This document shows positions 35,501-45,317 of a stretch of 64,000 bases of DNA, one piece after another; position 1 is the first letter of the stretch, and every line of letters starts with the position of its first letter. The position numbers and the translations under genes were made by a program. This DNA is from Argopecten irradians (lineage: Eukaryota > Mollusca > Bivalvia > Pectinida > Pectinidae). Below the pieces are notes generated by a model. That model had not been told where the DNA came from. It saw only the letters and a program-made list of their open reading frames with translations, and did no database searches. The stretch is taken from positions 12,354,609 through 12,418,608 of the forward strand of contig NC_091149.1 of the NCBI RefSeq assembly GCF_041381155.1. Reading direction: 5' to 3'.

Positions 35501-36718
35501 ATACATTCAATGATTTTTCTTACAAACATACAAGCTTTAAGATGTCCGAAGAAAGTAAACCTTATGTGCAATGTTATTTGATTGTACAAGGATAGACATT
35601 ACTCCATGAATGAATGATGTATATAAACCATCAAATCTTACAAAAAATGACTTTTATACATTGGTTAATACATGGCAGGTGAGGATCGATATATACTATA
35701 ACATATCGACTCAAAGTTTTGCATTTTTAGAAACTTCGAGTTAATTGATATAACTTCTGTGACATCATTACCCAAATGCTGAGTTCTTCAGGGTAACGTC
35801 CTGTAGCAATCGTTCTTCCCGTAAATAATGTATAAATCGGACAATTCTTTTTTTTACTGTACATTTCGTTCTTAATTATCATTTTCAGAGTCACATACAG
35901 GGTCTTTTGTATCGAACACTGTAATAAATGTTTGTTTCATTTCGGGTACTGTTAGCATATAAATTCAAGTTATATCATCTGTTGTCGGACTATCGGGCCT
36001 TCGGACTAACGGGCCTTCGGACTATCGGCCCTTCGGACTAACGGGCTTTCGGACTATTGGGCTGTAGGGATATAAGGCGGTCACCACGGCCAGGTACTTA
36101 TATTCGTTCTAGTCTGCATCCGTTTTGCAAGGTTTGTAATTTAGCTCAATACAAAAATATAAATGTAATGAATATATTATTGGAATAGGTAGATGTTAGA
36201 AATATCCCATGGACATTTGATACAAAATGCGTTATATTATAATTTTCTGGTTGCGCTCCGGAAGTACTACATTTGTAGTTATACGAGTTTCTCGCGGGAT
36301 TTGATCTAGATCCCGCGGGATTTGATCTAGATCCCGCGTGAAACTATGTTAACTAACACTCCATGTGCTGTTATATTATCCAATCAGTTCCTGAACTTAT
36401 TCCAAACCTTCACGAATATACACACCATGAAGACTATGCTTATATATTTACCGGACTGTCTGAACGTTTGAGTTACAATATTATGGCTAATCCCTACCGT
36501 ACTCATAACATCAAATGGTGGCGTGAATTTTTATTTTGTTGCAAGATTTGGCGATATTTTGTTTAAATCACGATGTCGGTTGTGTATACATGTACCTTAA
36601 GTCTGTAGGCCATGTGGATCCCTGAGGGACCAGCCCCAATGATGGCAATCTTATCATGTTTACATCTGGGTCCTTTGATCTTGGGAAATGGTGTTTGTGG
36701 ACATGTCTGGTTCATCAT
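28392..36718 (-). CDS. FAD-dependent amine-oxidase-like flavoprotein, three exons, 484 residues
   Basis: Minus-strand coding sequence from ATG at 36718: exons 36718-36596, 30454-30241 and 29509-28392. Donors are AAG/GTACAT and CCAA/GTAAGT; acceptors are ACTTCAG and TTTTTCAG. Phases join, giving 1455 nt including the stop. The product has a dinucleotide-binding loop IAIIGAGPSGIHMAYRLK (residues 24-41), an acidic end of strand two and a GG motif (TVFEKNNYIGGKSRT, 49-63), and a C-terminal FAD-contact segment NIWYIGSSVYFE. This order is that of the flavin amine oxidase / NAD-binding_8 superfamily, soluble FAD oxidoreductases oxidising amines or related substrates. The substrate is unknown. No signal peptide is obvious, although an acceptor-like TTTCTCAG about 12 bases upstream of the ATG would allow another 5' exon. 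A simple two-intron structure and bacterial-like arrangement are noted under findings. Confidence 0.85.
29510..30240 (-). other. Flavoprotein intron 2 (731 bp), no feature seen
   Basis: Strongly AT-rich, with repeated ATACTCATT and AAATATTTGTTC phrases but no clear element or gene. Confidence 0.6.
30241..30454 (-). CDS. Flavoprotein exon 2 (second half of FAD-binding fold)
   Basis: 214 nt between acceptor TATTTATTACTTCAG and donor CCAA/GTAAGT. It codes EEGYTRVTVFEKNNYIGGKS, then RTINYRETPHDMGTVYTQPD, and ends DVWVDENNP. It supplies the acidic residue that binds the FAD ribose. Confidence 0.9.
30485..30848. mobile_element. TTAA-flanked MITE family P, copy 1 (364 bp)
   Basis: Left end TTAAAGATGCTCCACCGCCG; right end TCAGCGGTGGAGCAACTTTAA, the inverse of the left. 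TTAA at both ends suggests a piggyBac-type TTAA target duplication. Other copies: 38705-39070, 51536-51895, 59915-60290, 63891-64000 (cut by the window end). Confidence 0.85.
30860..31388. repeat. ~50-bp AT-rich minisatellite (left part)
   Basis: About ten copies of AACACATCTTATCTATTTGT, then GATATCAGATAGTTTTGATAATTATAAAT. The same repeat resumes at 33393-33558 and in traces after 34723, so two mobile elements have split one array. Confidence 0.9.
31389..32540 (+). mobile_element. Tandem-repeat-bearing element family A, copy 1
   Basis: It starts AAGAGATCCCAGAGGGATCT (an inverted repeat) with TTGGCGCCCACCAAAGAATG next, runs through about seven subunits of 147-156 bp, each with an AAGATGGC...GCCATCTT palindrome, and ends in an ACGGACGACGGACGGCGG tract then GGGCGATTT. 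Same family inverted at 55229-57825, partial at 6570-7020. Subunit frames are open but repeat-derived. Confidence 0.85.
32541..33392 (+). mobile_element. Related element with two ~330-bp tandem units and a GACGACGGACG tail
   Basis: Two copies of a unit starting GGATTCCATGGCCATCTTAT (32547 and 32874), with CTCCCCAGGGGG and TTTCAATCTATGAAGAGTAT inside. A tail of CGACGACGGACGAAGGACGA repeats follows, ending CTCAGGTGACCTAA. A fragment of the same unit lies at 49280-49520. Confidence 0.8.
33393..33558. repeat. ~50-bp AT-rich minisatellite (middle part)
   Basis: AATAACACATCTTATATATT and ATAAGATAGATTTGATA phrases continue the array of 30860-31388. Confidence 0.8.
33559..34723 (+). mobile_element. 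Tandem-repeat-bearing element family C
   Basis: It begins AAGAGGCCCAAAGGGCCTTG (self-complementary), has seven 146-bp subunits (AAGATGGCGGCTGTGGCGGC at 33613, 33759, 33905, 34051 and on), then an ACGGCGGACGGCGGACGGCG tract and an end CTTCGGGTCAGATGACCTAA. Frames of about 63-87 codons are subunit-derived. Confidence 0.85.
34724..35250. other. Intron 1 of flavoprotein gene, nothing recognised
   Basis: Starts with leftover minisatellite (AATAATATATAACACAGC), then AT-rich sequence without recognisable structure. Confidence 0.5.
35251..36091. mobile_element. Foldback element whose terminal repeats contain tandem AGTCCGAAGGCCC units
   Basis: The left end GGCCAGGGGTGACACCCTTA, then TATCCCTACGGCCCAATAGT, is mirrored at the right (GGGCTGTAGGGATATAAGGC, then GGTCACCACGGCC). 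Next to each end are 5-8 tandem 15-16-bp units of AGTCCGAAGGCCCGTT or CCCAATAGTCCGAAGG, inverted at the right arm (about 35983-36062). The interior is AT-rich and non-coding. Confidence 0.9.
36092..36595. other. Intron 1 of flavoprotein gene near exon 1
   Basis: Contains a duplicated palindrome at 36293-36338 (CGCGGGATTTGATCTAGATC then CCGCGGGATTTGATCTAGAT) and otherwise no recognised feature. A 67-codon plus-strand frame (36363-36566) has no support. Confidence 0.55.
36596..36718 (-). CDS. Flavoprotein exon 1 (N-terminal FAD-binding loop)
   Basis: 123 nt from ATG (36716-36718) to donor CTTAAG/GTACAT. It codes MMNQTCPQTPFPKIKGPRCK, then HDKIAIIGAGPSGIHMAYRL and K. I chose the first of two adjacent Met codons; GAGPSG sits at residues 28-33, a normal distance from an N-terminus in this family. 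Confidence 0.85.
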
Positions 36719-36854
36719 TGTTGCATTTTCTGAGAAATATGAAATTATATTTTGTAAGTTATTGAAAGATAAACATATTAACGCTAAGTCCTATTTTATA
36801 AATATGAAGAAAAATAAAACGATAGAGAGAAGATTGAGCGTACATTTGGACACG

Positions 36855-37130
36855 AGACAGTCGGACTATCTCATAGTAAAATCAGAGGCAACAGAACAGA
36901 ACAGGTATTTAGTCCTTTGATGTACATCAAAAGAGCCGTGTAACGGTATACTGTGGTTGACTGTGTGGCTTTGATGTTGGACGTCACTCTCTCTATAGTC
37001 TTCAATGGAAACTTTTGCTGGCCTGTGATTGGTTCAGCTGTTTTCTACTGAGCTTCCTCCAATTTTACTATGAAATAGTCCAGCGGTGTAGAGATCGTAA
37101 TTTGATCGAAACCCCAGGGGTATCGAGGAT
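36855..37130. mobile_element. M1-family inverted-repeat element, copy 3 (left end truncated)
   Basis: GGACTATCTCATAGTAAAAT through TTGATGTACATCAAAAGAGC to GGTGTAGAGATCGTAATTTG and CCCCAGGGGTATCGAGGATG. It lies about 140 bp upstream of the flavoprotein start codon, so it could affect that promoter. Confidence 0.8.
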
Positions 37131-37328
37131 GTGTTTTTTCTCTCATACTTGACAGGGTTATCTCGCGGTTGCTAGGGAAAAGATAACTCTTGTCTTTTAC
37201 CGGGGTAGGAAAAAGACAGCTCACACGCGTTAGATAGTGACGTCATCATACAAATGCAGTAACCATTTTTACGCACAGCGACGTTCTTCGCCATTTCTCG
37301 TTAAAGTATGGGAGGAAAAAGAATCAAA

Positions 37329-37455
37329 CATGGGACTGTCAGGTGGACAGGGATATCTCAAGCCTCGTAAAAGATTTTGACCATCAATCCTCGGGTTGAC
37401 CAGCCAAAATCTTTCACTCGGGTTGAGATATCCCTGTCCACCTGACAGGCCCATG
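37329..37455. repeat. Inverted repeat, 51-bp arms
   Basis: Left arm 37329-37379 (CATGGGACTGTCAGGTGGAC, then AGGGATATCTCAA) and right arm 37405-37455 (TTGAGATATCCCTGTCCACC, then TGACAGGCCCATG) pair with about five mismatches around a 25-base loop. Likely a foldback MITE. Confidence 0.85.
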
Positions 37456-37662
37456 TAAGATTCTAGTAATCATGACCGCAGCATTGGACAAACACACCAC
37501 TGAGGTGAAAAATGTAAATGGCTCCGGTTGATACTCTACGTGTTTTCAAGTCGGCAAAAGTATAATCTCTGGGCGCTTCAAAGCTTTAGTTGGTGCATTA
37601 AGTTTACCACTCTAACAGTTAGGGTCGTTAGAGAAAGGTTTCCCATATGCATGTATGTTATA

Positions 37663-37970
37663 TGCTGTGCTGTGTGAGTGTTTGCATGTTTTGAGGCTGT
37701 GGTATGTTCGTGTTGTGGTATGTAAATGTCTGTATGTTTTGGGAGGCTGTGGTATTTTTGTGTTGCCTGTGTGAATGTCTGTATGTTTTGGGAGGCTGTT
37801 GTATTTTTGTGTTGCCTGTGTGAATGTCTGTATGTTTTGGGAGGCTGTGGTATTTTTGTGTTGCCTGTGTGAATGTCTGTATGTTTTGGGAGGCTGTGGT
37901 ATTTTTTGTGTGCCTGTGTGAATGTCTGTATGTTTTGGGAGGCTGCGGTATATCTGTGTTATGACTCCTT
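37663..37970. repeat. ~49-bp minisatellite, about six copies
   Basis: Unit TGTATGTTTTGGGAGGCTGT, then GGTATTTTTGTGTTGCCTGTGTGAATGTC. The phrase GTTTTGGGAGACTGCGGTAT also occurs in the dispersed repeat at 61240-61475, so the array may be an amplified part of that repeat. Confidence 0.85.
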
Positions 37971-38117
37971 TTAATAGTTTCTGTTTGCTTTTACAATGTC
38001 ATAGAATTTTTCGTGTCAGTATATTTTAATATTATGAAAAATATGAATCTTAAACATTTTCTGCTCATGCTAATGGTAAACATTTCATTATCTTGAACTT
38101 TGATCGCCAAGTCATTC

Positions 38118-38425
38118 ATTCAATGAAACATAGAAATTTCATGATATTTATTTTTGACATCAACTCCTACAATATAAACATAGAAATTTCATCATCTTTA
38201 TTTTTGACCTCAACTCCTACAATATAAACATAGAAATTTCATCATCTTTAATTTTGACCTCAACTCCTACAATATAAACATAGAAATTCCATTATCTTTA
38301 ATTTTGACCTCAACTCCTACAATATAAACATAGAAATTCCATTATCTTTAATTTTGACCTCAACTCCTACAATATAAACATAGAAATTTCATCATCTTTA
38401 CCTTTGATCTTCAACTTCTACAATA
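38118..38425. repeat. 50-bp minisatellite, about six copies
   Basis: CAACTCCTAC recurs at exactly 50-bp steps (38161, 38211, 38261, 38311, 38361), joined by AATATAAACATAGAAATTTC and ATCATCTTTATTTTTGACCT. Confidence 0.9.
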
Positions 38426-38489
38426 ACTATCAGATTGGAAACAAAGCCCAATGTCATTGTATAGGACTGGTTTTTAATTCTACATTAGG

Positions 38490-38640
38490 CACACCATGAA
38501 CATACTGCAGCCCCCAAACACACACGAATGCACTTCAAATATGCCACACATCGCATACAGGAAAGGACGTCCTGCTCCTGCATTGACCTTACAGCTAATG
38601 GGACGTTGATATAATCAACTAACTGATCATAAATAAATCG
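38490..38640 (-). mobile_element. Dispersed repeat fragment related to 61240-61475
   Basis: Read on the minus strand it gives ATATCAACGTCCCATTAGCT, then GTAAGGTCAATGCAGGAGCA and TGTATGCGATGTGTGGCAT, matching in order the ACGTCCTATTAACAGC, TGTAAGGACGG and GTATGCGGTGTGTTGCAT phrases at 61255-61316. Confidence 0.6.
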
Positions 38641-38704
38641 TTCAATTGGTATCGTTTAACATTATTGTGTTTTAATGTTTATGTAAAATAGTACTCTAAG
38701 TATC

Positions 38705-39070
38705 TTAAAGATGCTCCACCGCCGACAGAGCATAAATGATATTCATTATTTGAACAATAAATGGTGTTTAATCGTGTATATATATGTGTAATTAACACAA
38801 AAAATAATATAAAATAATTTATTTCGCCTTTGGTGCATGCGCAATCAGTACTTCAATTCCATATAGGATATAGTGACACGGATTTTTTTCGGGGATGCAA
38901 TTAATTATATTTCATGTTTTTAACTTGAAGTAAAATTAGAAGCTCAAACTTTTCAATGGTGGTAATGGTGTAAAGTAAGTAACTTTTGTAACTGAAGAAA
39001 AATACTAAATCGTCTGCCACTGTTTTTGATAGTGAAAAAATACCATTTGTCAGCGGTGGAGCAACTTTAA
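38705..39070. mobile_element. TTAA-flanked MITE family P, copy 2 (366 bp)
   Basis: TTAAAGATGCTCCACCGCCG at the left and GCGGTGGAGCAACTTTAA at the right, with TTAA at both edges. About 95% similar by eye to 30485-30848. Confidence 0.88.
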
Positions 39071-39830
39071 ATCACATTCTTTCCTTTAGGAACAAAATGG
39101 CAGCCGTCAAGGAATAATTGTTTCAATATTTGTAAACCAATTTGGATTTAACAACTTTGAAGTTTGGCCCATGACGTCAGAATCTATCATCAACACTTTG
39201 TAAAATAAATCTATGAGATTTCTAATGCAACCATAACAACAATGTTCATACTGACGTATCAAAGAAGACCTTAATATGTTATTTATCACCAAAGCTACCA
39301 ACATTTTGAGAATTACAATACTTACAATGCATGGGGTTTGATTTCACAAAGTTATGATCTTTTGGAACGTTTGCAGTGCTGCCAAAACCCATGACATTTA
39401 CGTTTAAAATGAAATGAGTGCACATAGTCTAACTAAGAAGCCAAGCGGTGGCTTGCAATTTCATAACAGTTTTACAGCGATATTAATTTCTCTCATACCT
39501 ACACGTGTAATAACTGGTCTGGGCAATACACTCATGTCGCCTACTGCTGTATTGCATTGCTACCCATGCAATATATCCTAGTGACGTCACAACGTCAACA
39601 AATTATTATTTTCTATGTACAGTATAAATAACATCATTTGTTCAGAAACTAGGCTGGATTTACTTTAAAAGATACGAAGAACGGAATTCGAGTTGAAAAT
39701 ATCCCGCAATTTTTATGTATCGAGAATTGACTTGCAGTCAAGTTTTTTTCGAATTTATTTCAAAATGGCGGAAAAGCATAATAGTAATATTGCAATAAAA
39801 CGTCGAGGAATGAGAGAAAAATACTCTTTC
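39071..39830. other. Intergenic, nothing recognised
   Basis: AT-rich, no supported frame. A 65-codon minus frame (39107-39304) lacks any motif. Confidence 0.45.
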
Positions 39831-39965
39831 ATACGTGGATATGAAGTATAGGGATATTATAAAACCGGGATCACAAAATGTTGAAAAACCTGACGCTTGC
39901 CGAGGGTTTTACAATATTTCGTGACCCTCGGGTAGAATATTCCTATCCTTCATATCCGAGTCTTT
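39831..39965. repeat. Imperfect palindrome, ~60-bp arms
   Basis: GGATATGAAGTATAGGGATA, then TTATAAAACCGGGATCACAAAATGTTG on the left is mirrored by ACAATATTTCGTGACCCTCG and AATATTCCTATCCTTCATAT on the right, around GACGCTTGCC. Probable foldback MITE. Confidence 0.75.
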
Positions 39966-40860
39966 TTTATAAAGTGCCTTCCTCAGATAAGTTATCATTC
40001 ATCAACACATACATCAAGCGTTAAATTCGGGATTGTTGGAAATGCTTATAAAGCTCCATGCATGATTTTCCATGCCTTTGAATTATTTTCACAGCTTAAT
40101 ACATCAAATTTTATGGGTTTCAAAAGATTACTGAAGAAAAAAACATGTCAAAATTTTCGACTTTTAAGTCATATACAATTTTAATAATTTGTTTTATCAG
40201 TTTCGATGCAGGGAAAGCAGATTGAGTATATCTCTGGTTTTCATGCATCGTATACGAAGGCAACCGGAAAATTCTGACTATCTTAGTTAACGCAATTACA
40301 TTTCATCGTTAAAAATATTTACCGAGACAGTCTTTAAAAACTTTAATTTTTGACATATTCACGAATGAACTTTGAACTAGATAGCCCATGTTGTATAATT
40401 ATATATACCTACCTATCGGAAGGGAGGCATCGTCAGAAGACTGAAGTCCGGTCACAACAGCGAGCTGGGTAAATAAATAAAGAATGTCATTTTTCTATGT
40501 GAAGCATATGTTCCTAACTGACTTATCACTCTCTTAGGCCCAAAAAATATCTTTTTAGGGTTACCCGACCAACTCCAATTTTTTACCCCCGACCCTATTT
40601 TTTTCCACTTTTCTACGAAAAGACTCCGGTCCCGGCCATAAAAAAATCCTCCCGACCGACCCCGCCCCCTTTTTTTTTTGGCCAATGTAACCCATAAACA
40701 GACAATTTTTTATGCCTTATAAGGGCTCGTCTTTTGATAATCATTATAGATAAGGTGATAAAAAATATTTAATAAATTATTTTTAAGATTATGATTTCAG
40801 TAATTTGTATCTAAATTATGGGTTTGAAGTTTTATTCTGGCTTAAAGATATATTTATCAC
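39966..40860. other. Intergenic, nothing recognised
   Basis: No element ends found. 40540-40680 is unusually C-rich (CCGACCGACCCCGCCCCC) beside T runs and creates a spurious 77-codon minus frame of Lys/Arg/Gly. Confidence 0.45.
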
Positions 40861-41082
40861 ACCGTACAGCCGGTTATTTCCGCGGGGATGATATTTTCGT
40901 GATTTCGCGTCACATTGCTAGGATCGTGAAAATTTGTTCAGCGAAATAATGAGAAATGGTTGAATGATATCTACATTTAAAATCCAAATCGCGAAAATTT
41001 AATATTGCTAACATATGATTTTCTCTTTTTTGTTTTTCAAAACACGAAAATTTTGGTCCGCGAAGATAAGTGGCTTTACGGT
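40861..41082. mobile_element. 222-bp MITE related to 10772-10993
   Basis: Left ACCGTACAGCCGGTTATTTC, right AAGTGGCTTTACGGT, roughly inverse of each other; interior TTTCGTGATTTCGCG and CGCGAAAATTT phrases. Same length as 10772-10993. Confidence 0.7.
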
Positions 41083-42200
41083 AATCATTTTTTTCTTCGA
41101 ATTTCTTATTCAATTTAGTATATAAGGTAATGCTTATGTTTTACTAAGGTATCCAACAAATGGAAACACTGCTTACAAGTATGAAATGATAAATAATATA
41201 AGGGAACCCATACTGAAAAATAAGCATCGTGATACCACAGACGTTCTCTGTTATTTGACATATTTCACGACTTTATCTTAAAATTATTAAATTATTCAAG
41301 CTAACCGATACTTACATTGTATATATAATTGGCTTCTTAGGTAAAATATGTGTTTTCGTTTAAATATCACATACAGTGTATATAACAATAATGACAATAA
41401 AAAAGCTAACCGAATTTTATAACATATATATAATATATATAATTCATTTTTCACAAAAAAATAATACGGGCAGCCACTTGAAACGTCATGATATATACAC
41501 GTGCATATCAAAAGGTCTACAATACTTTTAAATGACATACGTATCAAATTACTAGTAAACGTTTCTGTCATAATTTGCGTGCCCCGGTGTTTTGGCTGAG
41601 GTGATCAAGATTGCATTTTACGGCCTCGGAATAGCAGTTAAAACTGCTTGTTTTACACATGTTCATAGAAATTTAACTGTCGAAAACAGATATATCTAGA
41701 TTAAATATCCCATGAAAAGTTACATGATATAAGACCACGATCGAGAGCATCGTGACTAGCGATAGGCCAAGGTCGTCTCCTTGCAGGCGGTGTATGCGAT
41801 TCGCAAATTATTTAGTCTAGATGAAATAAATGATTATTCTAATTACTGGTTTATGTAAATAATGAATGTACTTGCAATATTTTCAACGTTGGACATTTTT
41901 GTTTTGCTATAATTAATATCGATGCTACTATCGTTTATGCAATGAGATGAGATGAGGAGGTTTTGCCGAGTTATCTCTGTTTTCCCTGTCGACACCAAAA
42001 TAAAACTTGTATTGTAAGATAGTGACCGGGCATTCTGTTTATCCTGTAACTTTTTCATTATACATACAGAAGATGGTATTCAAAACGAAAGCAAATTGTC
42101 TGTTATTTACACGATTTCGCTTAAAGCGGAACGCTTCTTTGATGATCAATAAAAGTTGCATTCACTAAACCGAATGAGTGTGTACTCCTTTTTACTACCG
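41083..42200. other. Intergenic, nothing recognised
   Basis: AT-rich with short open frames only (41296-41571 minus, 41843-42058 minus), none with recognisable features. Confidence 0.45.
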
Positions 42201-42215
42201 TGGGAAATATGTAAG

Positions 42216-42295
42216 CGACGTCATTCCGATGATTGTGACGTCACTGTTTGGCGGGACTGAGTGCCGTTTCATTCGTCCTACTAAAAGTGACGTCA
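42216..42295. promoter_or_regulatory. Cluster of CRE-like and E2F-like sites
   Basis: TGACGTCA (CRE/ATF palindrome) at 42236-42243 and 42288-42295, a third GACGTCA at about 42217, and TTTGGCGGGA (E2F/DP-like) at 42247-42256, in one 80-bp stretch. E2F sites are typical of S-phase gene promoters, and the next plus-strand gene is a primase subunit, but the first visible exon is 8.3 kb away. Could be chance or part of a repeat. Confidence 0.3.
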
Positions 42296-43589
42296 CTGGA
42301 ATGTTGGGGATCAAGTCAACAAATTTAGAAATTGAATCAAACGAAAGAAATTAAGCATTTATTCACTGACATCGTAATATTTTCCTATTGCAACTATTAC
42401 AGGAAATTCTTATTATCCGACATCGGGTTTTGTGCCCAACTAATGTCGATGTTAGAGCTGAAAATGCATTGTTTCTTTTTTGTTGATTTTAAATTCGTAA
42501 AATGAACTTAACCCGCGAAGGGCGTCAGAACGCTTGTTTTCAACGTGAATAAACACCGTAGTGATAAAGACCTTCCAAGTGAAAATTTGCATCAGGGAAA
42601 TTGGGACACAAAAAGACGATTTTCTCCAAAAGCAAGTAAGTTACACTACATTAATTTTGCTGGAACATGTAAAAATATCGTTCTGATTTCAGAACAATTG
42701 GAATTATGAAGATATCTCTTAGAGTATTATTATTATTATTATTATTATATATATTTACAGTCAGTGGTGAATTAATAGTATAAAACCCCATTGATTTCAA
42801 CCAAAGGCTACTCAACTTTATTTCTCGATAAATTGAGTATATCACGCGCAATTTGGAGCCGCGCGGATGAATTTATGATGGTCCAAATCAGAAACTTTTG
42901 GTGTTTTCAGTACCGAACGTACAGACTGTACGTTCGATGAACATGTACATGTACATGTATCAAGTAGGTTTGAACACATATATACATGTACGTGTGTAAA
43001 TACAAAATGTAGAAAAGCTACATTGTTTATGTTACTACCGTACCTCTTTGAGCAATGCTTCCGTGCGTATGATAAATAAACAATAGTTGTACAATGCACA
43101 GTTTTGCACATTCCAATGACGTCGCAATGTTTACATATTGTGTGTCGGTGAGTCTGTGTTGTTCGGTACAACATGTAGATCTACATCCTATTTGTATTTT
43201 TAACATCTTTGGTTGTACGCAAATGGAGAAGATATGTCAGGACAACATCAGTCTTTGAGTTGCATAAGTTTAACCAAAACGACCTAGCACGACAATATGC
43301 ATTTTTGTTCACCTCGGGGGACAGACAAGTCCTGTCGTAATCTACTGTGAATCGGCGAGAGTACAGTAGGCCTTACATACACAATGTACGTTTGGGTGTT
43401 TCGAAATATTGAAACGGAATCCTACAATTGTAGCTTTACAATACTTGTAATAGATATCTTTAATATTTATTGAAGTGTTTGAAACAACAATATAAATATA
43501 AGCTAAAATTTTGAGAGCGGTAAACGTTTACAGTACAGTACTTAGTTGGCCTACCTGTGTTTGTACATGTTCCTCGAAACGACGTCCGA
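42296..43589. other. Intergenic, nothing recognised
   Basis: Includes (TTA)n at 42725-42750 and a TACATG-rich patch at 42940-42990. A 110-codon minus frame (42842-43174) has no motif and lies in low-complexity sequence. Confidence 0.45.
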
Positions 43590-44790
43590 TAGGGGAAAGT
43601 AGTCAAATTTCGGACACCTTAATTGTAAAACCTTTGTATGCTTGAAACCTATCCACATACCCCCATAACTGAGGTATGAGCAGAAAGAGAATTTTCTTTT
43701 CTTGCATTTATCACTTGAAACTCGACACAGATACTAAATTTGTGTTATACCAGGCCAAAGTAATCAGCAATGTATAACTGTTCGAATTTCAGACAGGGGT
43801 GTTCATAATTCGGACATAGGGTGTTCAAATTTCGGACAGCAATTTAAAAACCAATAAGAATAAGTATGAGATTTTTTCATCATATTAAAACATGTATATA
43901 GTTACTTGAAGACATGAAATTGACATTGTAGCCAAATGTTTATGAGCATTGAAATAAAAATAAAGACTATTGTTGAGATGTTTGTGTTTAGTAAATATAT
44001 ATATATATCTTATGTAACTTATCGATCATATATAAACCCAGATGTTTGGCCTCAGTGTGGTAGTGGTACCTCTTGTAGAGGCAGTTTCATATTAGCTGAT
44101 ATAAACTGATAGTTCCCTGTTTTCCGACACTTGCACCTTTTTGTCTCATAGCGATCATAACTGCGTTACCCTACGTTGACTAAAAGTTTATATTTTTATT
44201 TGATTTTATGATAACTAAGAAGAAGCGTTCGCTAGAATTACTAAGATGTCGCATTCAGAACTTTACAAATGTTATGAAAATCGAACAATATTTAAGTATT
44301 TATATGATTATTTGGACTGTTCCAAATAAGGAAATTTTCATTATTAGTAATGGGTGTTCAAATTTCAGACACCAACTTTATATAGGTATAGTGATGGTTA
44401 ATCTCCCACTGTATTATTTATTTTTTTACTCAAAATACAATAAAAGGATGTGTTAAACAAAAAAAAAAATTAAAAGTTTAATGAACACACTGAAATAAGA
44501 CATGTTTGACATGGAGTTTCAATATTGCGTCATTTGAACAAGTTCATTTTTGTATATTAAATCGCAGAAAAAGGTCGCAGTCACATATTCACATTCAAAC
44601 TTACAATACAAAATATAATGCTCACATATGCCCTGTTCTTCACTCTTGTTAATTTCCAATTTGAAAGTAAAGCATAGGTCAGTTACAATTACTTTTTATT
44701 TATATATCTGGACTATTTTATGAGTTTTTAAGTATTTTTTAATTACTGTCCGAAATTTGAATCTGTCCGAAATTTGACTACTTTCCCCTA
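43590..44790. mobile_element. 1.2-kb non-autonomous DNA transposon with 27-bp perfect terminal inverted repeats
   Basis: TAGGGGAAAGTAGTCAAATT + TCGGACA at 43590-43616 is exactly inverted at 44764-44790. TA at both extreme ends would fit a TA target duplication (Tc1/mariner-like), an inference. The interior repeats TTCAAATTTCGGACA-like phrases (43785-43850, 44355, 44750). The 82-codon frame inside has no transposase signature. Confidence 0.9.
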
Positions 44791-45317
44791 CATTTGAAAA
44801 TCTCCAAGTTCCGGAAATAATGACATGGAACTATGTAAAAACACTCGTGTATTCAAGTAATTTTAAACGTGAACTGATTAAGTAGAACTCAAGTGATCAC
44901 AAAATTGAAGAAACTCTCTGTTTGTCACACCTCCTTGACACAGGCGGTTTGAATCGGACGTCGCGTCACAACTACGTTAAATATCCTGCCACGTTATGAA
45001 TTGTGTAAGCGTGTGTAATCATACGAAGTAAAAGATTAAACCTAAGAGTGCTTTGCACCATGGTGTTTTTAACAACAGATAAATAGAACGATTTATAGTT
45101 TCATACCGGGAAAACCCCAGATATATGCTTCATCAGACGGAACTCATTTTATTTGTATGTTCATTGATAAATTGGCGGGAATTTCCGCCACTTCGAGTGG
45201 CTGTTCCAAATGCCTGTCGGAACCAAACGATATAATTCAATTTTAGTCATATAAATGCCAGAAACACTATTAAGGGTACATTTTGAGCTATGAAAATAAT
45301 AGGTAAGACTGTAAATA
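44791..45317. other. Intergenic, nothing recognised
   Basis: No supported frame or repeat structure. Confidence 0.45.

Noticed and set aside
40452..40685. 77-codon Lys/Arg/Gly-rich minus frame
   Set aside because: Results from a C-rich and T-rich low-complexity tract; no family recognised.
42842..43174. 110-codon minus frame
   Set aside because: Low-complexity Cys/His/Thr-rich translation of TACATG-rich DNA, no homologue recognised, no splice support.
44208..44456. 82-codon frame as a transposase
   Set aside because: No DDE/DDD motif or helix-turn-helix; AT-rich translation inside a non-autonomous element.
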